A stretch of 37,249 nucleotides of DNA from Nocardioidaceae bacterium (GTDB lineage Bacteria > Actinomycetota > Actinomycetes > Propionibacteriales > Nocardioidaceae): the NCBI GenBank assembly GCA_013811715.1, contig JACCUS010000179.1:1-37249 (forward strand), given 5' to 3'. Below are positions 8,259 through 17,311 of the stretch, piece after piece (positions within the stretch are counted from its first letter, which is position 1; every line of letters begins with the position of its first letter). Both the position numbers and the translations under genes were made by a program. The notes beneath the pieces are model-generated. The model was not told the DNA's origin, did no database searches, and saw only the letters and a program-made list of their open reading frames with translations.

Positions 8259-9023
8259 CTAGTGCCAGAGATAGCCCTCGGGCGCGTCGTCGTAGGGATA
8301 CTTCTCCATGAAGCGCTCCAGCGCGGCGCCGGAGAAGGAGTCGCAGTACTGGCTGACGCCGAACGACTCCGAGGGCAAGTTCTCCCGGGATGGCACGACG
8401 TTCGGGTCCTGGTGCACCGACCAGTGGGAGAAGGCGATGTGCTTGCCGTCGGGGATGGACTCACCGTCCTCCTCGGTCCACGGTGCGATGATCATGTTGA
8501 AGCGCGGGTCGCTGCCCTCGGCGTCGAACTTTGCGGCGGTCGCCTCGAGCTGCCCCAGCTGCTCGTCGTCGTCGGCCACAGTCTCGTCGTACCAGACGAC
8601 CGACCAGCCGTGCTCGAGGTTGTGCACCAGCAGCCCCACGTCGGGGCGTTCGCCCGGGCCGAAGAAGTGAGTACCGCTTTCGACGGTCGTTGGGTTGTGG
8701 GGTCCGGAACTGGGCGGCACGATGTCGTAGTCGACCGGCGTCGTGACGTGCTCGCCGCTGCCGGTGGCGCGTTGCTCCTCGACCGGGGCGCATCCGGCCT
8801 GCTCGGCTGCGGTGCCGATGTCGGTGAGCTTCTCGTTCGCGAGCTCTTCCTTCTGCTGCTGCTCCCGCACGATCTGCCAGACGGCGGCCCCGACGATGAT
8901 CAGCGCGACGACGACACAGGCGGCGATCACGGTGAGCGTGCGGCGGCGCTCGGCCGCTTTGGCCTGCTTGCGCATCTGCTCGACCATCTCGCGGCGGTCG
9001 CGGTTCTTGTTCGACTTGCTCAC
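8259..9023 (-). CDS. DUF3105 domain membrane-anchored protein
   Basis: One TM segment (TVIAACVVVALIIVGAAVWQIV), then VDYDIVPPSSGPHNPTTVESGTHFF...VHNLEHGWSVVWYDE typical of DUF3105; GTG start at 9023. Confidence 0.88.
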   Translation of the reverse strand: MSKSNKNRDRREMVEQMRKQAKAAERRRTLTVIAACVVVALIIVGAAVWQIVREQQQKEELANEKLTDIGTAAEQAGCAPVEEQRATGSGEHVTTPVDYDIVPPSSGPHNPTTVESGTHFFGPGERPDVGLLVHNLEHGWSVVWYDETVADDDEQLGQLEATAAKFDAEGSDPRFNMIIAPWTEEDGESIPDGKHIAFSHWSVHQDPNVVPSRENLPSESFGVSQYCDSFSGAALERFMEKYPYDDAPEGYLWH

Positions 9024-9064
9024 TTGTGGTTGGCACCTTTCGGATGGGGCGGCGACGATCGAGT

Positions 9065-10120
9065 CTACGCAAGGACGAAGCCGAGGCAGCCGACAGTTCG
9101 CCAGCCAGTGTCCGGCCGACCTTGCCGGGTCGGCTCTGCCTCCCGCAGCCGGTGAGCCGACGCGAGGGTGCGCGCGCGCTCGAGAAGCGCCCCCGCATGC
9201 AGCCACGCATGCTCATCGGCGTCGCGGTGTACGTCGACCCGCACCACCCACTCGGCAGCCGTCTTTGGCGCTGCGGCCGAGCTCGTCACGGTCGCCGCCA
9301 CGTTTTCGTGCGTGGACGTCAGGCCGGTGAAAGGGGGGCTATCGGCACCCGAGAAGGCAGGGAAATGCGCCAGGGCGACAGCGTCGTCCCGGAGTCCCGC
9401 TGCAGTGGCAGCCTCCCGGGCACCCAGCCCGAAGAGGTCGTCCTCGCGTCTCCGGATGAGCGCGGCGGCGCCCGGGCCGTGGTCGCCCACCCGCAGCACC
9501 TGGCCGCCGACGCCTCGGATGACAGCCAACGGCCGGCCGGTTGCCTTGCCCTTGACCAGGTCGGCGGCAGAGGCGAGCTCGTCGGCGACCGCGGGCGCTG
9601 TCACGCTGAGCAGCTGCCCCTGCGCATCGGTGCTGCCCTGCAGGTCGACGAGCGCGGCGATGCCCGCACAGCCGACGGCCATGTCCGTCTGCCCCATCCG
9701 CCACGCCCGCCCCGCGGTGTCGGAGATGACGACGGCGACGTTGACCCCAGTGGCGGTGTGGAGGCGCTCCCGCAGCGACCGGGCCGAGCCGTCGGGATCA
9801 ACAGGCAGCCTCAGCACGGTCCCGGCAGGCGCGTTCGACGCGTCCACTCCGGCGGCCGCCATCACCAGGCCAAGGCGGGTCTCGGCGATGAGGGCGTCCC
9901 CACGACGCGCGAGCACCCGGACCGACTCGGCATCGATGATCTCACCGCGGTCGGCTGAAACGCCCCGTCCCTCGGCCTTGCTCACCACCTTGCTGGTGAG
10001 GGCCATGACGTCACCGTCGCGCAAGGCGGTGGACTCGAGGGTCAGCTGGCAGAGGTCGTCGCCGGGCAAGACCTCTGGCCACCGAACGGCGAAGAGCTCG
10101 ACGCGGTCGGGGACGTTCAC
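9065..10120 (-). CDS. fbiB: Coenzyme F420-0:L-glutamate ligase (CofE/FbiB N-terminal domain type)
   Basis: ALTSKVVSKAEGR, VLRLPVDPDGSARSLRERL, VAVVISDTAGRAWRMGQTDMAVGCAGI, DELASAADLVKGKATGRPLAVIRGVG: CofE motifs; overlaps fbiA stop (GTGA). Confidence 0.9.
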   Translation of the reverse strand: MNVPDRVELFAVRWPEVLPGDDLCQLTLESTALRDGDVMALTSKVVSKAEGRGVSADRGEIIDAESVRVLARRGDALIAETRLGLVMAAAGVDASNAPAGTVLRLPVDPDGSARSLRERLHTATGVNVAVVISDTAGRAWRMGQTDMAVGCAGIAALVDLQGSTDAQGQLLSVTAPAVADELASAADLVKGKATGRPLAVIRGVGGQVLRVGDHGPGAAALIRRREDDLFGLGAREAATAAGLRDDAVALAHFPAFSGADSPPFTGLTSTHENVAATVTSSAAAPKTAAEWVVRVDVHRDADEHAWLHAGALLERARTLASAHRLREAEPTRQGRPDTGWRTVGCLGFVLA

Positions 10121-11109
10121 GAGGCGCCGACGGCCTGGATCGACGCAGCCAGCTCAAGGGTGTCCCGGGCGAGGGACTGCGCCGCGTCAGGACCGGTCAT
10201 GTACAGCGGCACCGCCCGGGCGGCAAGGCCGACACGTTCGATCTCGGCGATGTCGGCGGCGTCGGCCTCGTCGACGAGCCACCCGTCGAGCAGTCCGCCC
10301 GCGGACCGCGAGCCGTAGTGAGCTGCCACTGCGCGCGCTGACACGTCGACGCCGATGACCGGCAACAGCTTGTCGGCCATCCCGCGAACCGGAGCACCGC
10401 CGATGATCGGGGATACGCCGACGACCGCGGCGGACGTCTGACGAATCGCATCGGCCACGCCTGGGACAGCCAAGATCGTGCCGATCGACACGACCGGGTT
10501 CGAAGGCGGCAGGATCAGCACGTCGGCCTCGGCGATCGCCTCGACGACTCCCGGGCCGGGTCGGGCGTCCTCCGCGCCAACCGGTACCACCGAGTGCGCC
10601 ACCGGGGCGTGTAGCCGCACCCAGTACTCCTGGAAGTGCACGGCGCGCCGGCCGGCTTCGGCAGTGGGGTCGTCGACCACGACATGGGTCTCCACCCGGT
10701 CGTCGGTCATCGGCAGCAGCCGCAGTCCGAGATCCCACCGGGCACACAACGCCTCGGTTACAGCGGACAGCGGATAGCCCGCGGTGAGCATCTGGGTGCG
10801 GACCAGATGGGTGGCCATGTCGCGGTCTCCCAGCCCGAACCAGGTGGGCTCGACCCCGTACGCCGCCAACTCGTCCTTCGCCTGCCAGGTCTCGTCGCGA
10901 CGGCCCCAGCCACGTTCGGGGTCGATTTCGCCACCGAGCGTGTACATCACCGTGTCGAGGTCAGGGCACACCCGCAGCCCGAAGAGCCAGATGTCGTCGG
11001 CGGTGTTGCCGATGACCGTGATCGGGTCGCGGTCCGGGTCGACGGCGGAGCGCAGGCCGGTGAGGAACCGGGCGCCGCCGATGCCGCCGGAGAGCACGGT
11101 GATTCGCAT
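10117..11109 (-). CDS. fbiA: 2-phospho-L-lactate transferase-family protein (CofD/FbiA)
   Basis: MRITVLSGGIGGARFLTGL, TVIGNTADDIWLFGLRVCPDLDTVMYTL, ILPPSNPVVSIGTIL, PIIGGAPVRGMADKLL. Confidence 0.96.
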   Translation of the reverse strand: MRITVLSGGIGGARFLTGLRSAVDPDRDPITVIGNTADDIWLFGLRVCPDLDTVMYTLGGEIDPERGWGRRDETWQAKDELAAYGVEPTWFGLGDRDMATHLVRTQMLTAGYPLSAVTEALCARWDLGLRLLPMTDDRVETHVVVDDPTAEAGRRAVHFQEYWVRLHAPVAHSVVPVGAEDARPGPGVVEAIAEADVLILPPSNPVVSIGTILAVPGVADAIRQTSAAVVGVSPIIGGAPVRGMADKLLPVIGVDVSARAVAAHYGSRSAGGLLDGWLVDEADAADIAEIERVGLAARAVPLYMTGPDAAQSLARDTLELAASIQAVGAS

Positions 11110-11192
11110 ACGGGCAGGTTAGCCACAGTCCGACCTCGCGGTATGGCAGGCTATGGGTCTGAAAGCCGCCACCTCACCCAAGGGGTTTACCC

Positions 11193-12266
11193 GTGGTCAA
11201 CGAAGCGATCAAGAAGCAGCGCGAGATCTTCGCGTACGGCCTGTTGGGCGTCGCCGCCCTCTACCTCATCGGCGGCCTGTCGCTGCTCTTCAAGAGCGGG
11301 GACGATCTCGGGGGGGCTGGCTTCGCCGAGAAGGGGGCGTACTTCGGCTACGTGTTCACCCATCCGCTGTTGGTGCTCTCGATCGTCGCAGCGGTCGCGC
11401 TGGTGACTGCGTTCGGCGAGGCGAGCAAGAATGCCAAGGTCGTGGTGCTGGCGGCGCTCGGCATCACCGCGTTGTCGCTGCTGTTCGGCCTGATCAGCTG
11501 GTTCGCCGGCTTCGGCGCAGACAGCACAGGGGTCGGTGAACTCTTCGGCGGCATCTTCGGTGCGGGCAAGGTCGTCGGGATCTTCGTCGGGCTGGCGCAG
11601 CTGCTGCTCCTGGGTCTCGGTGGCTGGTACGTGTTCACCGCGTTCCAGAGTTTCCCGAAGGCGGCGCCCGCCGCCGGGCAGTGGGGTCAGCCGGGCCAGG
11701 GTCAGCAGGGGTACGGCGGGCAGCCGGCCTGGGGCGGCCAGCAGGACCCGGGCTACGGCCAGCCGGGCTACGGCCAGCCCGGCTACGGTCAGCCGGACTA
11801 CGGCCAGCCCGGCGCCGGGCAGCCCGGCTACGGTGCCGCCGCGGGCGGGGCTGGGGCCACTGCTGCTGGCGCCTGGGGTGATCAGTCGCAGGCACAGGCA
11901 GGGCAGCAGGGCCAGCCGGCATCGGCTTGGGGCCAGCCCGAGCAGGAACAGCCCACCACAGGGTGGGGATCTCCGGGCCAGCCGCAGGAGCAACCGGCAT
12001 GGGGCCAGCCGGAGCAGCAGGCACAGTCCGGCTGGGGCGCACCTGCCGGCGAGGCCGGCGAAGCAGAGCAGGCACAACAGAACTGGGGTCAGGAGCAACC
12101 GTGGGGTCAAAGCGACCAGCCGACCCAGCCCGCCTGGGGACAGCCGGGAGCGCCGGCCGAGCCGCCCCGCCGCGAGACTCCCGAGTCGGAGTCGGCTGAG
12201 GAGGAGCCCACCGATGACGATCAGCCTCCCCAGCAACAGGGCTGGTGGCAGCAACCTCCGCGGTAA
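11193..12266 (+). CDS. Integral membrane protein with long low-complexity Q/G/P/W/Y-rich C-terminal tail
   Basis: N-terminal ~160 aa with about four hydrophobic segments; tail of GYGQP and WGQP repeats; GTG start. Confidence 0.88.
   Translation: MVNEAIKKQREIFAYGLLGVAALYLIGGLSLLFKSGDDLGGAGFAEKGAYFGYVFTHPLLVLSIVAAVALVTAFGEASKNAKVVVLAALGITALSLLFGLISWFAGFGADSTGVGELFGGIFGAGKVVGIFVGLAQLLLLGLGGWYVFTAFQSFPKAAPAAGQWGQPGQGQQGYGGQPAWGGQQDPGYGQPGYGQPGYGQPDYGQPGAGQPGYGAAAGGAGATAAGAWGDQSQAQAGQQGQPASAWGQPEQEQPTTGWGSPGQPQEQPAWGQPEQQAQSGWGAPAGEAGEAEQAQQNWGQEQPWGQSDQPTQPAWGQPGAPAEPPRRETPESESAEEEPTDDDQPPQQQGWWQQPPR
11751..11834 (+). repeat. 15-nt in-frame tandem repeat (GGCTACGGCCAGCCS), ~5.6 copies, encoding GYGQP
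   Basis: Direct reading: GYGQP GYGQP GYGQP DYGQP GAGQP GYG. Confidence 0.9.
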
Positions 12267-12283
12267 CGCCGACCGGATCTTTG

Positions 12284-12323
12284 CGAGAAATCAGGGACTT
12301 CTCGGCGTGTCGAGTCGCTTTTT
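12284..12323 (+). terminator. Candidate terminator: hairpin CGAGAA/TTCTCG followed 15 nt later by TTTTT
   Basis: CGAGAA 12284-12289, TTCTCG 12299-12304, T-tract 12319-12323, after stop of 11193-12266. Confidence 0.35.
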
Positions 12324-12335
12324 CTCTCAGACCCC

Positions 12336-12365
12336 TTGACGCGAGCACCCCTACGGGCATGTAAT
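12336..12365 (+). promoter_or_regulatory. Candidate sigma70-type promoter for whiB
   Basis: TTGACG (12336-12341), 18-nt spacer, TGTAAT (12360-12365); gene start 59 nt downstream. Confidence 0.6.
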
Positions 12366-12423
12366 TCCATATGTGTCATTAGGCACGCCAAACCGCAACA
12401 CCGAGGGTCCAGGAGGCAAAGAC

Positions 12424-12678
12424 GTGCGAGAGCTTGAAGTGCTCGACGGCGGCGCCGAAGAACTGATGTGGCAGGAGCGAGCCTTGTGCGCGCAAACCGA
12501 CCCCGAGGCGTTCTTTCCGGAGAAGGGCGGCTCGACGCGAGAGGCCAAGCGGGTCTGCCTGTCGTGCGATGTCCGAGGCGACTGCCTGGAGTACGCATTG
12601 CAAAACGACGAGCGTTTCGGCATCTGGGGCGGACTGTCTGAGCGGGAGCGTCGCAAGATGAAGAAGCACGCGGTCTAG
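12424..12678 (+). CDS. whiB2: WhiB-family Fe-S transcriptional regulator (WhiB2-type by synteny)
   Basis: WQERALCAQTDPEAFFPEKGGSTREAKRVCLSCDVRGDCLEYALQNDERFGIWGGLSERERRKMKK: four Cys and GI/VWGG loop; AGGAGG RBS 12411-12416, GTG start. Confidence 0.95.
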   Translation: MRELEVLDGGAEELMWQERALCAQTDPEAFFPEKGGSTREAKRVCLSCDVRGDCLEYALQNDERFGIWGGLSERERRKMKKHAV

Positions 12679-12732
12679 CGCCATGCCGTCACGGCCTGAG
12701 CCTGGGCCTGGGCGTTAGGAGACCTTCGCCGG

Positions 12733-13089
12733 TCACCCGTCGGTGGAGCGCAGGACCCGAAGGTGGCCGCGTCGGCCGATCTCGACGCCTTGCCCGGATG
12801 ACTCGTGCACGAGTCTGGGCCGGGCCGCTTCGCGCACCGCGTCGGCCAACGCCAGCAGGTCGTCCGCCGTCGGCCGCAGCGCCGACGGGTCCTGCGCGAG
12901 TCGGATGACCTGCCACCCGCGGGGGGCGCTGAGACTTTCGGCGTGGGAGTCGCACAGGTCATAGGCATGCGGTTCGGCGTACGTCGCAAGCGGGCCCAGT
13001 GCAGCGCTCTGCTCCGCATACACGTACGTCAAGGTGGCGACAGCGACACGCCCGCAGGCGCTGCGCGAACACATGCGGCGACGACTCAC
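12733..13089 (-). CDS. DUF3499 family protein (Rv3258c-like), Cys/His zinc-ribbon-like
   Basis: MCSRSACGRVAVATLTYVYAEQSAALGPLATYAEPHAYDLCDSHAESLSAPRGWQVIRL, position between whiB and manB. Confidence 0.9.
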   Translation of the reverse strand: MSRRRMCSRSACGRVAVATLTYVYAEQSAALGPLATYAEPHAYDLCDSHAESLSAPRGWQVIRLAQDPSALRPTADDLLALADAVREAARPRLVHESSGQGVEIGRRGHLRVLRSTDG

Positions 13090-13166
13090 GAGGAGACGCT
13101 ACCGCCGCGACATTGCCCAAGCCCGGATTGGCGCGGCCGTCGGCAGCCAAAGAGTAGCGTGGCGGC

Positions 13167-13631
13167 GTGCCGAACCCTCAGGTCTCGCCGACTGGCCGCC
13201 TTCCCGTCGCGGCCCCTCGGCGGGGCGTCACTCGGGAACGCCACGGCAGAGGCATCCGGGGCCCGCTGATGCTGCCCGGCCCGCTGAGCCCTGATGCCCG
13301 CGCGGCCGGGCCGACCAGCCGGGAGGAGTTCGACGAGCTCGTGCTGTCGCTGGTCGACCGGTTGGGCGGCCGCCTCGAGGCGGAGCTGGCAGACGTCGAG
13401 TTCGGCACCGAGGACGTGCCGCAGGTCCCTACGGACTGGATCGATGAACCGGTTCCGTTCGGCTCTCACGTCCGGGCCGGCAATCGCACGCCCGCACGGA
13501 TCGTCCTGTTCCGCCGCCCTATCGAGGCCCGCACCAACACCAGGCTCGAGCGCGCCGCGCTGGTCAACGAGGTGCTGGTCGAGCACATCGCCGACCTGCT
13601 CGGCCGCGACCCCGCCGAGATCGACCCCTGA
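13167..13631 (+). CDS. Zincin-like metallopeptidase-family protein (DUF1025-type), active-site motif degenerate
   Basis: TSREEFDELVLSLVDRLGGRLEAELADVEFGTEDVPQ..RIVLFRRPIEART..ALVNEVLVEHIADLLG; Rv3259 position. Confidence 0.82.
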   Translation: MPNPQVSPTGRLPVAAPRRGVTRERHGRGIRGPLMLPGPLSPDARAAGPTSREEFDELVLSLVDRLGGRLEAELADVEFGTEDVPQVPTDWIDEPVPFGSHVRAGNRTPARIVLFRRPIEARTNTRLERAALVNEVLVEHIADLLGRDPAEIDP

Positions 13632-13687
13632 TGCCGCGCCGGTGAACGACAACCAGCGTGGCGAGACGGTCTGCGAGGATTGCAGCC

Positions 13688-15055
13688 GTGGCTGACCTCG
13701 ACGCGATCTTCAAGGCGTACGACGTCCGGGGTCTGGTCCCGTCCCAGCTCGACGAGGAGACCTCCCGCACGATCGGGGCGGCCTTCGTCGCCGAGGTCCT
13801 CCCCGACGACCCCGACTCCGCAGTCGTCGTCGGCCATGACATGCGGCCTTCCTCTCCGGGTCTCGCCGCCGCGTTCGCTGAGGGTGTCCGCGACACCGGC
13901 GCAGACGTGGTGCTGATCGGGCTCGCATCCACCGATGAGGTGTACTTCGCCTCCGGAAGCCTGGGGCTCCCAGGCGCCATGTTCACCGCATCGCACAACC
14001 CCGCCGGCTACAACGGCATCAAGTTGTGCAGGGCCGGAGCGGTCGCGCTGTCCGACGCGACCGGCCTGGACGCGGTTCGTCGGCGTACGGCCGAACACGA
14101 TGTCGTGCTGGTGCCGCCGTCTCGACGCGGCCGTCTGGAGCAGCGCGAGATGACGAAGTCGTACGCCGAGCACCTGCACCGGCTCGTGCCCGTGGCCGGT
14201 CGGCGGCTCACCGTCGTGGTGGACGCCGCCAACGGGATGGCGGGGCACACCGCCCCGCACGTGTTCGCCGGCCTCGACGTGGACATCGTCCCGCTCTACT
14301 TCGAGCTCGACGGCACGTTCCCGAACCACGAGCCCAACCCGCTCGACCCGGAGACGCTCCATGACCTGCAGGCCATGGTCGTCGAGACGGGCGCCGACCT
14401 GGGCCTGGCCTTCGATGGCGACGCCGACCGGTGTTTCGCGGTCGACGAGCGCGGCAGCCTCGTCTCGCCGTCCGCGCTGACGGCGCTCATCGCCGTACGG
14501 GCGCTTGCCGACGACCCGGGGGCCCGCATCATCCACAACCTGATCATGAGCCGGGCCGTTCCAGAGATCATCGAACGGCACGGCGGGGTGCCTGTGCGGA
14601 CCAAGGTGGGCCACTCCCTGATCAAGGAGACGATGGCCGAGACCAACGCGGTCTTCGGCGGGGAGCACTCGGGCCACTACTACTTTCGCGACTTCTGGTA
14701 CGCCGACTCCGGCATGCTGGCGGCGCTGCACCTGCTGGCGGCGGTCGCCGAGACCGGCCAGTCGGTGTCGCACCTCGTCGGCGACCTCGACCCGTACGCC
14801 TCCTCCGGTGAGATCAACCGGGCCGTCGACGATGCCGACGCGGTGCTGCGTGCGGTGTCCGCAGCGTTCGATGGCCGAGACGACGTCCACATCGACCGCC
14901 TCGACGGGCTGAGCGTCATAAGCAAGGATTGGTGGTTCAATGTCCGGGCGTCCAACACCGAGCCGCTGCTGCGGCTCAACGTAGAAGCCGAGACTGAAGA
15001 CACGATGATCGACACCGTGGATGCGGTGCTGTCGTTGATGAGGAGACAACTGTGA
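13688..15055 (+). CDS. manB: Phosphomannomutase/phosphoglucomutase
   Basis: [72 protein letters not shown]. Confidence 0.95.
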   Translation: MADLDAIFKAYDVRGLVPSQLDEETSRTIGAAFVAEVLPDDPDSAVVVGHDMRPSSPGLAAAFAEGVRDTGADVVLIGLASTDEVYFASGSLGLPGAMFTASHNPAGYNGIKLCRAGAVALSDATGLDAVRRRTAEHDVVLVPPSRRGRLEQREMTKSYAEHLHRLVPVAGRRLTVVVDAANGMAGHTAPHVFAGLDVDIVPLYFELDGTFPNHEPNPLDPETLHDLQAMVVETGADLGLAFDGDADRCFAVDERGSLVSPSALTALIAVRALADDPGARIIHNLIMSRAVPEIIERHGGVPVRTKVGHSLIKETMAETNAVFGGEHSGHYYFRDFWYADSGMLAALHLLAAVAETGQSVSHLVGDLDPYASSGEINRAVDDADAVLRAVSAAFDGRDDVHIDRLDGLSVISKDWWFNVRASNTEPLLRLNVEAETEDTMIDTVDAVLSLMRRQL

Positions 15056-15297
15056 GGCTGGATCCGGTCCTGCTGGAGATCTTGGTGTGCCCCGACTGTA
15101 AGAGCTCACTGACCGTCGACCACGACCACGACGAGCTCATCTGCAACGGGTGCGGACTCATCTACCCGGTCCGCGACGACATTCCGGTGATGTTGGTCGA
15201 GGAGGCCCGGCGAGGCGACGACGACCCAGCCACATCGCACCCCCCGGCCACACCGCACCCCCCGGCGACGTCCGCGGACTCTGATCCGGCTGGCTGA
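15052..15297 (+). CDS. Trm112-family zinc-binding protein
   Basis: [47 protein letters not shown]; overlaps manB stop (GTGA). Confidence 0.92.
   Translation: MRLDPVLLEILVCPDCKSSLTVDHDHDELICNGCGLIYPVRDDIPVMLVEEARRGDDDPATSHPPATPHPPATSADSDPAG
15231..15266 (+). repeat. Two tandem 18-nt units (CACAYCGCACCCCCCGGC) in the Trm112 C-terminus
   Basis: Two units differing at one position, encoding [12 protein letters not shown]. Confidence 0.85.
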
Positions 15298-15300
15298 ACA

Positions 15301-16338
15301 GTGGCCGACGTATTCGATGACGCCCGGCTCGACGACCGGGACGTGCTCGAGGCGGCAGACGCACCGCTGCGGCGGCTGGCCGAGTCCGGAGCGCGGGTCC
15401 GGCTGGAGGCCGGGGGCGCGGCCGACTCCGTCGCCGGGTTGGAGCGGGACGCCATGCCTCGCGCGATCGTCGCGGCGGGGGCCGATGCTCGGCTGCTTCG
15501 GGCAGTGCTCGAACCGTGGTGCCCCGTTCCGTTCGTCGCCTGGCCAGGTCCCAGCCTGCCCGGCTGGGCCGGGGCCCTCGATCTGGTCATCGTGTTGGCG
15601 CCGGCCGGTGGTGACGCCCACACCGCCTCGGCGGTGCGCGAAGCAGTTCGCCGCGGCTGCTCGCTCATCACCGCATGCCCGCCGCACTCGGTGCTCGCCG
15701 AGCATGCGCAGGGCCGGCACAGCAGCGTCCTTCCGACTCAGACCGACGACACGCTGGCAGTGGCGGTGGTCATGCTGCAGGCGCTCCATCGGATCGGCGT
15801 CGGACCGGAGGTCGGCGACGACGACGTCGCGCGAGTTCTCGACGAGGTGGCCATGGCGTGCTCTCCGCGTGCCGACATAGCGTCCAACCCGGCGAAGGAC
15901 CTGGCCCTGATGCTGGCCGACTCGCTGCCGCTCGTCTGGGGAGGGTCGGTGCTGGCGGCCCGTGCCGCCCGGCGGGTCGCCGAGGCGCTGCGGCGTACGA
16001 CGGGGCGGCCCGCGCTGGCTGCGGACGCCGGACTCCTGCTGCCGGTGCTCGAAGCCACCCGGGCTCGGGACCTGTTCGCCGACCCCTTCGAGGCAGACGG
16101 CACCGCGCCGTCCCGTGCCTGCCTGCTCATCCTCGACGACGGCACCGAGGAGGCCACCATTCGCGAGGAGCGGGGGCGGCTGACAACGACGGCCGTCGCC
16201 CACGACGTAAGATCACACACCATCGATGCCACCGAGGGCGCCGAGGTGGCGCGGTACGCGGCACTGCTGACGACGGGCGCCTACGCCGCGACGTACCTCG
16301 GCATCGGTCTGGCCCGCGACGATGGAGAGAGCCGTTGA
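15301..16338 (+). CDS. SIS-domain/phosphosugar isomerase-like protein (Rv3256c-type)
   Basis: Position after manB/Trm112 as in mycobacteria; VPFVAWPGPSLPGWAGALDLVIVLAPAGGDAHTASAVREAVRRGCSLITACP. Confidence 0.8.
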   Translation: MADVFDDARLDDRDVLEAADAPLRRLAESGARVRLEAGGAADSVAGLERDAMPRAIVAAGADARLLRAVLEPWCPVPFVAWPGPSLPGWAGALDLVIVLAPAGGDAHTASAVREAVRRGCSLITACPPHSVLAEHAQGRHSSVLPTQTDDTLAVAVVMLQALHRIGVGPEVGDDDVARVLDEVAMACSPRADIASNPAKDLALMLADSLPLVWGGSVLAARAARRVAEALRRTTGRPALAADAGLLLPVLEATRARDLFADPFEADGTAPSRACLLILDDGTEEATIREERGRLTTTAVAHDVRSHTIDATEGAEVARYAALLTTGAYAATYLGIGLARDDGESR

Positions 16339-17273
16339 GCACAGAAGGCTCCACGAAGGCGGTCATCGCCGCCTTGCTCGCCAACACCGGCATCGCGGTC
16401 ACGAAGTTCCTCGCCTGGATCCTGACCGGCGCGTCTTCGCTGCTGGCCGAGGCGATCCACTCCGTCGCGGACGCGGGCAACCAGGGGCTGTTGCTGATCG
16501 GCTCCAAGCGGGCCAGTCGGGAGCCGACTGAGCAGCACCCGTTCGGATTCGGCCGCGAGCGCTACATCTACGCGTTCATCGTGTCGATCGTGCTGTTCAG
16601 CGTCGGCGGCCTGTTCGCCTTGTACGAGGCCTACCACAAGTACCAGGAGCTGGCCGACGACCACGGTGGTGAGAGCCTGCTGACCAGCCAGTGGAAGTGG
16701 GTCCCGATCGTGGTGTTGTTGGCCGCGATCGTGATGGAGTCGTTCTCGTTCCGAACCGCCATCGTCGAGTCGAACAAGACGCGAGGCGATGCCAGCTGGA
16801 AGGAGTTCATCCGCAGGGCGAAGGCGCCCGAGTTGCCAGTGGTGCTGCTGGAGGATCTGGCCGCCCTGCTCGGCCTCGTGTTCGCCCTCGTCGGCGTGGG
16901 CGTGAGCCTGATCACCGGCGACCTGCTCTGGGACGTCCTCGGCACTACCGCGATCGGCCTGTTGCTGGTCGTGGTGGCCATCACCCTCGCGATCGAGACC
17001 AAGAGCCTGCTGCTCGGCGAGTCGGCCGCCCCCGAGGCACGAGCCCTCATCGAGCAGGGCATCCTCGGCGACGACACGGTGGAGCGGATCATCCACATGC
17101 GCACGCTGCACGTCGGGCCGGAGGAGATCCTCGTCGCCGCGAAGATCGCCGTCGCCCCCACCGAGAGCGCCCAGGTGCTGTCCGACACGATCAACTCTGC
17201 CGAGGAACGTGTCCGGGCGGCTGTGCCGGCAGCGATGCACATCTACATCGAGCCGGACATCTACCGGCCCTGA
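16335..17273 (+). CDS. Cation diffusion facilitator family transporter
   Basis: [64 protein letters not shown] start at 16335 overlaps previous stop. Confidence 0.93.
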   Translation: MSTEGSTKAVIAALLANTGIAVTKFLAWILTGASSLLAEAIHSVADAGNQGLLLIGSKRASREPTEQHPFGFGRERYIYAFIVSIVLFSVGGLFALYEAYHKYQELADDHGGESLLTSQWKWVPIVVLLAAIVMESFSFRTAIVESNKTRGDASWKEFIRRAKAPELPVVLLEDLAALLGLVFALVGVGVSLITGDLLWDVLGTTAIGLLLVVVAITLAIETKSLLLGESAAPEARALIEQGILGDDTVERIIHMRTLHVGPEEILVAAKIAVAPTESAQVLSDTINSAEERVRAAVPAAMHIYIEPDIYRP

Positions 17274-17311
17274 CGATCTGGGTCTCCGCCGCGGCAATTA
17301 GGCTGGCGGCT

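Noticed and set aside
11751-11834. CRISPR-like array
   Set aside because: 15-nt contiguous coding repeats with no spacers; encodes GYGQP in frame
15675-17273. 532-aa ORF beginning inside the SIS gene
   Set aside because: Only the last ~312 aa (from TTG 16335) are a CDF transporter; the N-terminal part is an out-of-frame reading of the SIS gene
17274-17311. SAH riboswitch upstream of ahcY
   Set aside because: Only 38 nt separate the CDF stop from the ahcY start; too short and no matching structure
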